Shown here piece after piece: positions 24,851-47,397 of a DNA stretch of 64,000 bases. Numbering within the stretch: the stretch's first letter is position 1; each line of letters starts with the position of its first letter. The stretch spans positions 2,070,630-2,134,629 of the forward strand of contig NC_018396.1 in assembly GCF_000208865.1 (NCBI RefSeq), read 5' to 3'. The position numbers were made by a program, and so were the translations under genes. Under the pieces are notes generated by a model. It was not told the DNA's origin, ran no database searches, and worked only from the letters and a program-made list of their open reading frames with translations. Origin of the DNA: Neospora caninum Liverpool. Its lineage: Eukaryota; Apicomplexa; Conoidasida; Eucoccidiorida; Sarcocystidae.

Positions 24851-27787
24851 CCGCATTTTCCTCTTCCTCATCGTCTTGTCCATTTTCTGAATCGTCATCT
24901 TCACCCTCGACTTTCGCTTCCTCGTCACCGCTTTCTTCATTGTCAACTTCCTCGCTGGAGGCTTCGCTCCCGTCGCTGGCTCCACTGTCTTCAGACTCGG
25001 TCTCCGACCCTCGCTTCTTCTCTTCGCCAGCCACGGCTTTTCTGCTCGGAAGCACTGCGAGGAGTTTCTGTTTCAGATAGACCTGCAAGCATCCACAAAA
25101 CCACACACTCGAACTGGGAAAAAGTGTGCACCTGAAGGCAGGCGCCGGCAACCCGCCTCGTGAGAGTCCCTCTAGAAAGGCACACGCATGAAACGCGTGA
25201 CGGCTCGGACGCAGGGGTGTTCTCGCTCTCTCCTGGCACGCGTGACGCGAGTTTCACCACTCGATCTGGATTTCCACGAGGAGCAGCCGAGGCGGCCAAC
25301 ACACGCGAGCATCTTCCGAGGGACATGGGAAACGTTTTTCTTAAAGAGCCTCACGCCTCACCTTCTCAATCAGCTTGCGCGAGGAACGCCGCCAAACATA
25401 CGCGTGCCTTCCGTAACCGACGCCGACGAGACATCGACCAGTCACGTCTTCTGCCAAGGCTGCGGGAAAGAAAAACAGAGAAAGAGACACCAAACACGAG
25501 GCGCGAAGAAATGACGAAAACGCGAAACGGAAAGAGACGGGAATGAGAATCCAGCTGGTTCGAGATTGCTTGACAAAAAGAGGGCAACGTAGGTGAGAAA
25601 AAAGGTGGAGATATACACCTCTGTCAGCACATTTTAACCATCGGAAATGTAGCAAACCACGCTTATGCACACATGCAAATAAATAAATACATATATATGA
25701 GAAGCCCCATATCCCTGTTTCCGTCTCTTTCGTTACATGTTTCTTGACTTTTTCGTCCTTTTTCTTTCTGTGCAAAAGTCTTTCCCCCGTCGACGCTCTG
25801 TGCCTGCGTTCCTTAAACTTCTCGGGTTTCGTCTCTGGTGCTCTCCCTCGGGTCTCTCACCGAGGATCGCGCCGACGGCGCCTTGGAAGCCTCCCGCGAA
25901 GACGGTCGTGTACTGCGGCCCGTTGAGAGGGGAGGTGCACAGCCTCGACGCGTTTTTTTTGGACGAGAGTTTCCGTTGTTGTCGCTCTTGAAACGCAAGC
26001 AGTAACTTGCTGCGAATCCGCGGGTCTTCCCACCGTCGTTTCTTTCCAGTTCGCTGGTGGTCTCCGTTCTCTTCCTCTTCGCTGAGGGTCGTGCAGCACG
26101 AAGTCTTGTTGTGCTTCTTCACAGCTCCGTCAATGTACCGCATCAGCGCATCCTCCGTCAACACTGTGTGGACGTACACCGCACCGTAGCTGTCCGCGAA
26201 ATACAGGTTGGCCTTCTGTCGGCCGTAGAGGCGTCTCACTTGCGCTTTCAAGGCCTCTCCAAAAGATGGCGTTAACGCCGTCGTCCCTTCCTGTTGAGGA
26301 CAACAGTCTCCATTCTTCTCTGTCGCCACCGGCACGTCTGCTGCCGAAAGGGTTCCGCTCTTGTCCCGTCCACCCTTTCCTTCTGCCGTTTTCCTTCGCT
26401 TCTTCTCGTCTCGCCCGTGGTAAGCGGCTTCGTTCGCGTCTTTCTCTGCGTGTTCCGAGTCTCGGCGCGCGTGTGCTTCCTTCTTTACCTTGTTGCTTGC
26501 CAAAAACGCCCCGTTTCTTGTCTGCTGCGCGTCCGGCTTCTCCAGCGTCGACGCACCGAAACGGTCGCCGCTGCACGCCGCCTTCAAAATGCTCCACAAC
26601 CCGTTCGGGTCCGCGGTGTGTACGTCCTCGCCAGCCATTGCCGAGATCACGCGTTTCTCGATGACGTCGTGCGTCCCTCGAACAGCGTTTTCGAGCTCGT
26701 ACACGGGCCGTCTCTGGCAGCGGAGGTCGAACAGGCGGACTGCGCCTTTGGCCGTGCCAGCGGCGAGGAGCAGCGGGTGGATGCTCGAGAGCCACGCGAG
26801 ACTCGTGGGGTGTACAGCCACCCGGAGCTGGAGCAGGGTCTGTCTGACGTTCTTCGCTGCCCAAATGTAACGGCCCTGCGAGATGTCAAAAACTTTGATG
26901 TCGTTTTCTTTCCCGCCGAAGGCAAAGCGATCCGGCATCAGCGGATGAATCGGTGTGGCGCAGTTGACTGGTCCCGCCAGTTGCCAACCTGCCACAACGT
27001 GACTTGAAGCGGCAGTGGAAAAAGAGGCGGAGTCGCCGTCTTCTTGCTTGACCCGCACGACAGACCAAGAGCGCTTCACGGGCCGGAGCGTTCCCGAAAC
27101 GCTGACGGGGGAGGGATGTCGATACGACGGGACAGCCGGGAAAGCAATCTCGTAGACGTACGCGTCTGTGTGGTCAGAGTGCTCCGGTGACGCGTCTTCT
27201 CGTGCTTTCTTCAGACGAATGGTGCCTCCCGGCGCTTCCGCTTCACTCGCGCCGGACTCCAAAGAACACGGCACTTCGATGCGCTCCCTGAAGTCGCCTT
27301 CCCAATCCACGACGCACGCGTGGCCTTCCTGGTCCACGCAGAAGAGCTGAGGCGACGAAGACGCGAAGGCTGGGGCAGCCAACGAGGGTAACAGACAGGA
27401 CGACGCAGGGCACTGAAAGAGCGGAAAGTACGGGTCCTCGACGAGCGATTCCCTCAACGATGCGTTGAGGATCTGACGGGCTTCTGGACTGTGAAGCAAA
27501 GACGCCTGCACGCAGGGCGCCGGCATTTGAAGGAACCGAAGGGGGCGAAGAGTGCACGAAAGAGCGCATTGGGGCAAGTAATGTGGTGCCTGGACAGGAT
27601 TTGTGCGAGGGGGAAGTTTAGCATTCTGCGGAAGAGATGACAACGCAGAGGATGTGGGAGGTGGAGGCAGCCGAAACGCCTGGACAACGCCGCTGCGACG
27701 CCCGACAGTGACTTCGTCGCAGAGGAACCTGTGCACACAAAGAGCGACAAAGGTTCTAGATTGATAGACAAAAACACCCTCCTCCAT
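24705..27787 (-). CDS. WDR74: WD-repeat 60S ribosome biogenesis factor NSA1/WDR74
   Basis: NSA1/WDR74 is a nucleolar beta-propeller protein that acts in pre-60S assembly and is released by the AAA ATPase Rix7/NVL. The exons, read on the - strand, are 27787-25861, 25459-25362 and 25082-24705. They close in frame (phases 1 and 0) to 800 aa. Family signatures are the GGKENDIKVFDI motif with NVRQTLLQLRV downstream (about residues 285-320), LLLAAGTAKGAVRLFDLR, QRRPVYELE, and in the last propeller part VGVGYGRHAYVWRR followed by VYLKQKLLAVLPSRK, matching the order in WDR74. A long Lys/Arg/Glu-rich insert (roughly residues 400-520) separates blades. The tail is almost entirely Asp/Glu/Ser in repeats such as DDSGEEDED. 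The start is uncertain: ATG at 27787 is in frame, but a possible acceptor (GTGTGCACAG) just downstream could instead join a 5' exon I cannot see. Confidence 0.88.
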
Positions 27788-30700
27788 GAATTTCACGGTT
27801 TGTTGTGCGGAGAGCTGCTCCGAAAGTTTGTGTCGTGTAGAAACAGGAAGAACCGTGCACCGATCGCATCATCCACCGAGCCGTCGACGCGGTGCGACAC
27901 ATGGGAAGAGAAAATGCTGGATGCGCGGCTACGCCAGGTGGGAAAGTACTGAGAAGAAGGCTTCCTTACAATAGAGGAAAATGGTTTGACAGCTGAAGAT
28001 GTTAGACCCCAGATATATGACAGTTTTCAGCAGTGACCAACGTGACCCGATTCCGCGGCCGGTTTGAGTTCGTGTCTGTCGGTTTGAACCCCGCCGATCT
28101 ACTGGCACCCTTCTTGCCCCCGACGGCACGCGGAAAAGGCGATAAGAAAGGTTGCGCATCTCGGCGAACCCAAGGCCGTGAGGGTTACTTACTCCTTAGA
28201 CGACCAACAAGCCGAAAGAATGGCCGCTTGCCTGTCCTGCTGGCCTGCTTTGTAGGTGTATGTACACCTGGTTGGGGTACTGACATTTTTTAGCAACCCC
28301 GTGTCATCACCGACTAGGAACTCCATTTTGGCTTTTCTTCAGAAAAAACCAGCCAGTCTCAAGAAAGCAAAATTTGGAGGGGAGCAAGCACGGAGAGAGA
28401 GAAACGGGCCACAATCGACAGCTGCCGAAGGCCACAGCCGAGTCGCAAAGTCGACTCACATCCAAAAGCGCATTCTCATTCAACGCTCTTCGTTCTGCTA
28501 CTCTTTCTGGACGCCGCGCGTGCGTTCAACAGACGGTTAGCGTCCTGAAACGTTCGAAGGTTGTCGTTAGCAACAAATCTGCGCTATGTGTTTCATCTGG
28601 AGCACTGCACTGGCGTGGTGCATGCGCCCCTGTTCGTCCCCTCTGGTACAGAAACTTGTCCAGGGGAATCGTTTGGAACGCCAGACATGATCCAAGACAA
28701 CACAAACGACCACAGGGAAAAGGAAAAAACGAATCGCGTCCCCTTCCACGTATTCTCACGACTTCGGGACACATCGGTAAAATGTTATTTCATCTATAAA
28801 GTGTGGTTTCTTAAACAACATCTGGGCCCCACAATGGTGTCCGCGATGGCAAGACTCTTGCATGCGCCGAGGCCAGCTGGCTCATTTCTTCACGATCAGG
28901 CACTCGGATAGCTGCGAGGCTGTGTCTCGTTTCGCGTTTTTTTTCGGTTCAAGCAGTGTGGCGAACATAGCTGCTAGTCAAAGGCACCAGACACACATGT
29001 TTTACCGCCCCTTCCCCGTTGACAACGAGGCCTCCATTTTTCAAGCGCTCTTCTCTGCACTGGTTTTCCATACAGCCCATAGCACGCAACATCGCAGTTC
29101 CACTCTGTTTCTAGGGTAGGCAGTTTATGTCTGAGGCGAGCAGCAGCATGCATCACGTCGCGGTCGCATCTGAAATGAACGCAGCGTGTCTGTCGTTTGC
29201 ACATCATTCCGTGTACACGACACGAAGATCTTCGGTATCCAATCACCTCTAGTTGACTTCGGAGGACCTGAGATGTGGTACGTTCATTCACCTTCCCAAG
29301 TCTCTTTTGGGTGTAGACGAACACGTTTAAAGTTACAGTTCACTTGGTATCCAAAATGGAGCTATCTCTGGTCAAGTATCACTGAGCCATGACGCGACCC
29401 CCCCCCCTCCCCCACGCGAATGGCGGAAAACGGTCACTTCTGCAAAGAGCAACCTGCCACGTGCAACACGGAAATGCCTCTCGAGCCTGTTGGCCGGAGC
29501 CTTCGCCCCGCTATGCGGATTAACATCACCATGGGCCAATGGGAGTCCAGGGCCATAGACAGAAAGCACTGCCTCGCCAGGGCCATAGACAGAAAGCACT
29601 GCCTCGCCAGGGCCAACTTCCCCGTCGGCTCCACCGGAGAAAAGAACGGGAAAAGCATGCCAAAGGATGGAGTGGCAAAACAGAGTAAAATGTTTACATG
29701 CATGCTTCGGTAGTTTTCACTGCAGAGGCTCACCTCGATACGCTTGCCACAGCACACAGTTCGATCCGGGATCATCCCTCAGTGGCGGAGTGCTGGAAAG
29801 ACCAGCGACCAGCATGGCTACTGAAACGAGCTGTACAGATCCTAGAACGATCGGCGCTGCGTTTATCGACAAAACTGATTGCGAGTGGCAGTTGGATTCC
29901 ACCTCACAGTGAGATAGGCGTTTGCTAGAAAAGCTGTACGGTGCGGCTAGGGCCTTCGACGGCGCCCGTTCAAAACAGTACGTCCAGTACGTCCCAACTG
30001 GGTGTCGGTGCACTTTTTATCAGAGCTCACGTATTGGATAAGCCCCGTGGCCCTGACAACCAATGAGGACATTCCTAGGATGACACCTAGTGAATCACCG
30101 CGCTATAGATTCGCCAGTAGAATATCCAGTCTTTTCCGCTTCATTCGTTCAATACCACTTAGAAAATCTGGCATCCGCTACGCTCTGAAGCCCCGACACC
30201 CCAGTAACCGAGGCGCTTCATCTAACACAAAAAACAGGTGTGAACACAAATCTTTCTTGGAGACAGGGCCGTTCAATAAAGTACAACACTACTATCATCA
30301 AGTGCTGTTCACAAGATACGAGGTTGAGATAGGGGACAGGCGCCCTGTCCCCGCACTGCTGGACGGGATGCGTGTCATCATCCCTAGCACGAAGCAGCGT
30401 CACAGTTAACTTCAGCCACAATTTCTCCAAGATATCCATCGTCGTTTTTTCCCTCCCGAACGACTGGTCTTCACTGCGTCCCGAGGGCGTGTCACAAGCG
30501 ACTCTGACCTTTCCAAATCTGAAATTCCGACCATGTGAAGGGAACAAACTCATTCCAGGGTAAATTTCAACAGCTTCCATCCAGAGAGTAACAGAAGGGT
30601 ACGAGAAAACGCCAGATATCGTGTTGCACTGGGCAACTGTTTCGGACCTCTACTGACACTTGAGCCTGTCAGAAGTCTACAAACAGACAGAACGGCGATT

Positions 30701-30824
30701 CCGTTACAGGGAGGCTGTCGCTAGAAACAAGTACACTTGCGTATCCTGTCCTGCAACGCTGCGGATCGTTTTGAGGGATCCCATACGAGCAGCACTGCTT
30801 CCCGCGAATCGACCGCTCTTTGCT
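27788..30824. other. Intergenic region, about 3 kb
   Basis: Upstream of WDR74 and downstream of the TMEM18-like gene. I see no exon with splice support. It contains a C-rich run near 29400 and a short tandem duplication at 29549-29610. Short + strand frames (for example 28374-28799 and 30002-30409) have no recognisable content. Confidence 0.5.
29549..29610. repeat. 30-bp direct tandem duplication
   Basis: The 30-bp unit beginning AGGGCCATAGACAGAAAGC occurs twice in a row with no mismatch visible. It lies in non-coding sequence. Confidence 0.85.
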
Positions 30825-32042
30825 TCACTGGTCTCGTTTAGGTTCCACTCGACACCGCAGTCCCCCCTCTCCTGCGTGATCGGACAGTCCGCTCTGGTGC
30901 GTTTCGTGTCCCGTATTGCGGCCTTGTTCACTCTGTCGCTGACGCGCCTGTTCAGCAGCTTGCTTCTTCCATTTGGCGAGGAGAAACACGGAGTTCGTCA
31001 GTTCCCAGAGTAGCAAACCCGCCAGCGTCACCAAGCAGGCTAAGAGTGGAATGCACCAGAACACCAGCAGAAACTGCTGGCCCTCTTCTGTAGAGAGAGA
31101 GAAAAAGTGGCAAAATGCGAACTTGTCGCCGTAGTTGTACAGCAGGCGGTCGCAAACGTCACTGACGTGCTTGGAGCACAAGAGAAGGAAAGACAGAAAA
31201 AACAAGAGGAGGAGCTGAAGGCCTTGACGACGCCTTGAGTGAAAGACAAACACAAAAAAAAGAAGGTGGCCGCCTACGACAAGTAGAAGCTGTGGAAATT
31301 GGCGAATGATAGAGTGGAGACGGCTAAGCTCACCACCAAGGACCGTTTCATGCACGCCAGACCCGTTGCCGCCTTCCTCGGAGGCAGCCTGCCCCGAAGA
31401 AAACACATCCCCCGACGCATTCACTACACTAGAGCGCGTGGAGGCTCCGACGCGTGAAGGTGAATCCGGCCCGCTGGAGGGAGCGGATGATCCTTCCCCA
31501 AGTTGAGGAGGCATGCGGTCGAGAGGCACAGGCAGAATCGCTTGAAGAATTGCGCGGACCACCTCGTCCAGCCTATCAGTGAGAAGGGTAGACACTGACG
31601 GGAGGTCAGCAGGGAAAATTCCAGAAGCTGATCGCAGCTCCGACCCTTCTAGAAGGGGGGCAAACAGGTGAGAGAAAAAGGAAGAAGCCTCCGTTTCGTG
31701 AGCATCAGCACTTCCGGAGGAAAACGAAAAGGAACGATGTTTCGGAAGAGAGGAAAAAATTCGCTCTGAGATCTCCATGTCAATGCCGTTTGGATGAGAT
31801 GGCATTCCGCCGGGTTGCGGCTGCACACCGTCGATTTCTCTGAGAGTCGTCAGACGGCCTTCGCCAGCGCTAGATTTGCTCAGCGTGGCGCCTCCATGAT
31901 ATCCAGAAATACCGAAAGGCTTACCATCTTGCTGGGAACGAACGGTTGTCGCTGAGGAAACTTCCGTGACAGATGCTACAAACACGTACAGCGTGCACAA
32001 CCACACCGCCACACATGTCCGCGTGACCCTTTTCCGCTCCAT
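30825..32042 (-). CDS. Secretory-pathway membrane protein with TMEM18-like C-terminal domain, 405 aa
   Basis: A single exon from ATG at 32042 to TGA at 30825. The N-terminus (MERKRVTRTCVAVWLCTLYV) is a signal peptide or signal anchor. Residues about 35-240 are Ser/Gly/Glu-rich and probably lumenal or extracellular. Residues about 250-365 hold three to four hydrophobic segments: LLLVVGGHLLFFVFVF, LQLLLLFFLSFLLLCSKHVS, then after a Phe-rich loop FLLVFWCIPLLACLVTLAGL, followed by a basic segment ending KWKKQAAEQARQRQ. The order of helix, Cys-x-(E/K)-x-(I/V)-(N/S) border, soluble loop, helix with internal Pro and basic tail resembles TMEM18 of the inner nuclear membrane. TMEM18 proteins are usually about 140 aa, so the 250-residue N-terminal extension is unusual. 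Domain assignment is tentative; the open frame is solid. Confidence 0.72.
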   Translation of the reverse strand: MERKRVTRTCVAVWLCTLYVFVASVTEVSSATTVRSQQDGKPFGISGYHGGATLSKSSAGEGRLTTLREIDGVQPQPGGMPSHPNGIDMEISERIFSSLPKHRSFSFSSGSADAHETEASSFFSHLFAPLLEGSELRSASGIFPADLPSVSTLLTDRLDEVVRAILQAILPVPLDRMPPQLGEGSSAPSSGPDSPSRVGASTRSSVVNASGDVFSSGQAASEEGGNGSGVHETVLGGELSRLHSIIRQFPQLLLVVGGHLLFFVFVFHSRRRQGLQLLLLFFLSFLLLCSKHVSDVCDRLLYNYGDKFAFCHFFSLSTEEGQQFLLVFWCIPLLACLVTLAGLLLWELTNSVFLLAKWKKQAAEQARQRQSEQGRNTGHETHQSGLSDHAGEGGLRCRVEPKRDQ

Positions 32043-34478
32043 AATCGTTATCTGAAGTAAAACATCCCTCCGCGAAAGTCTGCTCCAGTGAAAATCGACA
32101 GGGTTCACAAGCGGCAACCACACGCGAGTGTGCTCCCGTTTTGAGATATGCTTGCAAACAGAACTCCTCAGATAGAGAAGTCGTACCGAAGCGCACAGGC
32201 TAGTAGCTCCACTCGCGGACCGGGCAAAAAGTAATCATATTTTCATTCGGCGACATAGCAACTATTTATATCATCAAAGCATGGAGACGGACCAGCTGAC
32301 GAACAGTCACTTCTGAGTCCGGTCCAGCAGAGCTGGTCAGAAACAAGCTTGGAACTCGAGCATTTGACACGAATTTCTGCTGACTATAGCATTCTCCGTT
32401 TACAATCAGGACAGCGCAAAGCCGCCACATAATACCAGACAGAGCTCGTCGATGCGTTTCCGCAGTCGATCTCAAATGTCGGCGGCAAAAATGCATGCAA
32501 CGAGGTCACCGCCAAGCAATGGACTGGCTTTCTGCAGCGGCGTAGACTTTTAGCCATGGCAGACCAAGTCCAACTCGTAGTATATACTCTCCAGAAAAAG
32601 ATTATAAATAATCCTTCACAATTTTTTACAGATGAGCTCTCAGATGGTGAGGCAATCATGCTGAGTGCGGCTTGGCGGCTGTTGCAGAAAATTGTGGAAA
32701 TACCATTTTGGTTTTTCTGCAGTAGCCTGCCACAGAGGAATCGCCCAGAGTTTCTGGCAGAAATGCGCCCCGTATAACGGACCATGTGTCGACGGAGGGT
32801 GTCGTTACCCGCGTTTCCACCGAGCCTCCCGTCAAACGAGGCAGCCCGCTTGAGATCGTTTCATGGGTACGAGGCCAAGAATCTATCCGTTGTGCTGTGT
32901 ACACACGTAGAACGGGAAGGGGGTGTGTAGAATTGCTTTCCGGAAACAGATGGGCCAGAAGATGTGCCTACGCGACGGTTGGGTCCGTCACAAACGAAGA
33001 GCGCCGCGTGGGTACGTCCTGTCTGAGGATTACCACGTGGTTACGCCCCTGGCGTGAGTCACACTGCCACTCCAATACACATCATGGAGGATAGTGATGT
33101 AATGGAAGATGTGTAGGGCCACAGCTTCTCGTCCACTTCTGGGACTCGAGAGCCTCTGCGGACTCCTTGCCGTCACGGAGTGCTCCGGGTGTGCCCACGG
33201 ATGGCGCACAACTTCATAGCGGTACCACGGATGTGGATCATAGCCACTGTAGAGATTATTAACGTCAGTTTCTTTCGAAAGCATGCCACCCATCGCCAGG
33301 TAGGTTTACAGTCACCGCCCTCCCACCGCGTTCGTCTTGACCCCTTAGCCATACGGTTACCGTATAACTTTAGGGGAAAGTTCAACGTAGGTGTAAAGAT
33401 GGTCAGAATGAGTCCTTGTACACTTGTTCCTGCTTGGTGTCTCTCAGTTTTAAGTTAAAGGGGGTTTCTTCTGCGTTTCATTTTGTTCGACGTGTTCAAT
33501 ATTTTTACTCAAAAACACTGTCAACCTACCAGTGAATAACTCCTTTTCTTCAGTGTGAATGCCATGCGAAGGCTGGCGGCAATCTCAACGAAAAGGCAAC
33601 ATGATTCAGAATTTTAAAGAAATCCCTGAAGTCACAGGCAGCTCTGAGTATCGGAACGTAAGCAGCCTCTCTTTGGTATCGAAGGATTTACCCGTAAGAG
33701 AGGACACCGACGAAACGCCGGCAACATCAGATTGCTGCAAATTAATCTAACATGAGAACTATGCCCACACTGCGGAGTCTTACAGTAGGCATCCGCCCAC
33801 AGGTTCTACAGCAACCTTGAGCAGCACCAAATTTTAGGCAAACTAAGTTCAGCTGTACCATTTGGCCGCACACAGCCTATTGAGGGCGTTACTTGCAACA
33901 TCCAAAAGCGCGCGAGTTGCGACAGCGGAATCACGTTGCTTTTTCACCCCAAGAAACACAGAATTTAGTCCCATATCAAGCGCAGGAATTCATATAGAAG
34001 ACTTCGGAAAACAGCCCAACGTTTCCCTCGGAGCCGCCTTTCCGCCGGTGAACAGGATGCGTTTCGGCAGTCCTGGAGGACTGAAAAGCCGCCCTTGGCG
34101 TGCGAGGCGACGACCGCTTGCTTATTGCTTGGCATCAAACCTTCCTGACCGCACATGCCGCGAAAGCGTCTCAAGTGACTCCAGTGCCTGCATCGCAGGA
34201 GAGGTGGCAACCACACATTCCCACTTGACGCGGCATAAAAATTCGGAAAACCTGAAAAAGGCGGTGGGAGAGATAGTCAAACACCTCTATCAGCCCATCT
34301 AGGCCGTTACGGCTGGAGCGCTGGAAACCCGTGGAAGAGACGGTAAACGAAGCCGCAACTCCCTGTCTCTCCGGAAACCTCTCCAGGATGAATGCAGCGA
34401 GATACAAGCTGAGGTCAATAGAGTGTGGCTGTCTGCACATGTCGCAGGCCGTGCGCGCCCAACGGGAAGGACACAAGA
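32043..34478. other. Intergenic region with a mitochondrial-derived fragment
   Basis: Upstream of the TMEM18-like gene and downstream of the coiled-coil gene. A NUMT fragment lies at 32568-32614. The + strand frame 33862-34302 (146 aa) starts only at TTG and matches no family; the - strand frame 34171-34476 could contain a last exon of the coiled-coil gene, but I cannot place its borders. Confidence 0.4.
32568..32614 (-). pseudogene. Nuclear mitochondrial fragment (NUMT), short cox3-like block
   Basis: This 47-bp stretch is the reverse complement of 60644-60690 with about three mismatches by eye. It is a third copy of the mitochondrial-like block, in the opposite orientation. The ATG frame at 32556-32777 that begins MADQVQLVVYTLQKK is created partly by this insertion and is therefore unlikely to be a real gene. 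Confidence 0.55.
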
Positions 34479-45726
<11,248 letters not shown>

Positions 45727-47397
45727 CCTGGACAGCGAGAAAGAGAGACGGGTGACGGGGGGGGATGCAGAGGAGGGTCACCTTCGCCTGCGCAAGGCTT
45801 GGAGGAAGACATCCCAGACGGGAAAAGTTTGAGCTCATAACGAAACAACACAGGGCGTGACCACGCAATTCGAGGTTGAGTAAGAGCCCAGATGCGGACT
45901 GCCGTTGTCAGGCACTCTGAGCGTACAAAAGTGCCGAGAGTATACTTTGCCCAACCACGCCAACTTGAAACGAGGCTTTGTTTCGTTCCAAACTTGGCAA
46001 GATCAAGCTCAAAAAGGCACCAAATACGTGTACGGATTTCGAAGAATTAGAGGAGAAGAAGGGCGCTCTATCCACCGATCGTGGGCGACCAGCCGCCCCG
46101 CCGAAGACTCCGGACGGTTCTTGTTGGCGGAGCCGCTTTGCAAGCTATGCAGCCGTTCCGGGCTCTTCTCGAGAACCGCGCCCGTGGAATTCAGAGCACT
46201 CCTTGAAAAAAGATAAAACAAGGAGAGAAACAAACAACGCAAGAGAGACGGTGAAAAACAGTGAGCAGACAGAGGGAACCGCCAAGCCCTTTTCATCTCA
46301 TCAGTCCTGTCGAGACGAGCGCGCCGCCTGAGAGAGACGAAAGTGAAAACTTGGAACCGGGCGTCAAGGAACAAAAGAAGGCGCCAGACATCGCAGCCGC
46401 AGAGGAAAGATCTTCCCCGGGTCTCGAGAAGGGATATAATAAATAGAGGGGATGAGTCCTGTCGACTCTGTAGATCTCAATTCAGTTCGCGTGCTGCCGT
46501 CCGGACAGGGTGCCGGTGCACGGGAACGCACGGTAAAAACTGAAGGAAGGTTAGAACAGCATACGTGAAACCTCGAACGTCTTTAATTATTGCAGCTGAC
46601 TGCATTCGGCTGTGGTGGAAACTACGAAAAAGGAACTGGGGGCTAGATCCTCCCATGAAAGGCCGCCATGCAGAGAGCCCCTCGAGGCCGTTTGACGCCG
46701 AGCCGTTCGTAGCACGCTGGTCGTTTTGGAGAGTCAGGTGGGACAGGAACGCGGAAATTCCAGCTCGCTTTCTCATGAAACTTCGTGCCTGAAGAGTGTC
46801 CAGGTGGTTCGGAGTCGGCGGTAAAAAAGGTTGAAGCTGCCGGGGCCGAAACTCGATTTTCTTCAAGTGCGTCTCCTCCCGCACGGTCCGTGTCTTGGGG
46901 AGTCGCTAGGCAGGATCTCGACTGGAAGGGGGAAGTCGAGTGGGAGGATCATTGCGCGTTGACCGAAATCGCCGTTCAAGAACCAGTTAGGTGTCCCACG
47001 GAACGGGGCAGTGTGGATTTGTTTCGAGGGAATTAGATCCGCTTTTGTGGAATCTTCTGTGCGAGGAAAGTTAGGTCTCAAGCTGCGAGGCGGCGAGGGG
47101 GAGCTCGCACAATCCCGCTTTGCTCATCCGTCCCATCGTTTACGGATCCGTCAATTTAACCACGGGAACGAGGCTAGCTGATTTTGGTCGAGCTGTGTTC
47201 TTCAGCAGCTTAAGGGGCCAATCGATTTTGTTTTTGACCGTTCCCTCTGCACAAAGGCGCACCCTGTGGCCCAATTTTACAGTTTACCGTGCCGTCGCGG
47301 CATGGCCTGGCTCACAGTACCACTCGAGGCAAAGTGGGATTTCGGACCCTATGCGCTGGTCCAATGACTGACATCTTCAGCAGAGTTCTTGCGCCTC
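45727..47397. other. Divergent intergenic region, unassigned open frames
   Basis: This separates the starts of the coiled-coil gene (-) and secreted paralogue A (+), so both promoters are expected here. Two overlapping + strand frames at 45905-46216 and 45978-46331 look protein-like (GKIKLKKAPNTCTDFEELEE) but begin at TTG and show no clear splice partners. They could be remnants of a gene or an exon of an unannotated transcript. Confidence 0.4.

Noticed and set aside
33862..34302. 146-aa + strand open frame
   Set aside because: It starts at TTG, has no splice signals and no recognisable content.
45905..46331. Overlapping + strand frames with charged content
   Set aside because: No ATG and no supported donor or acceptor; kept only as a note in the intergenic entry.
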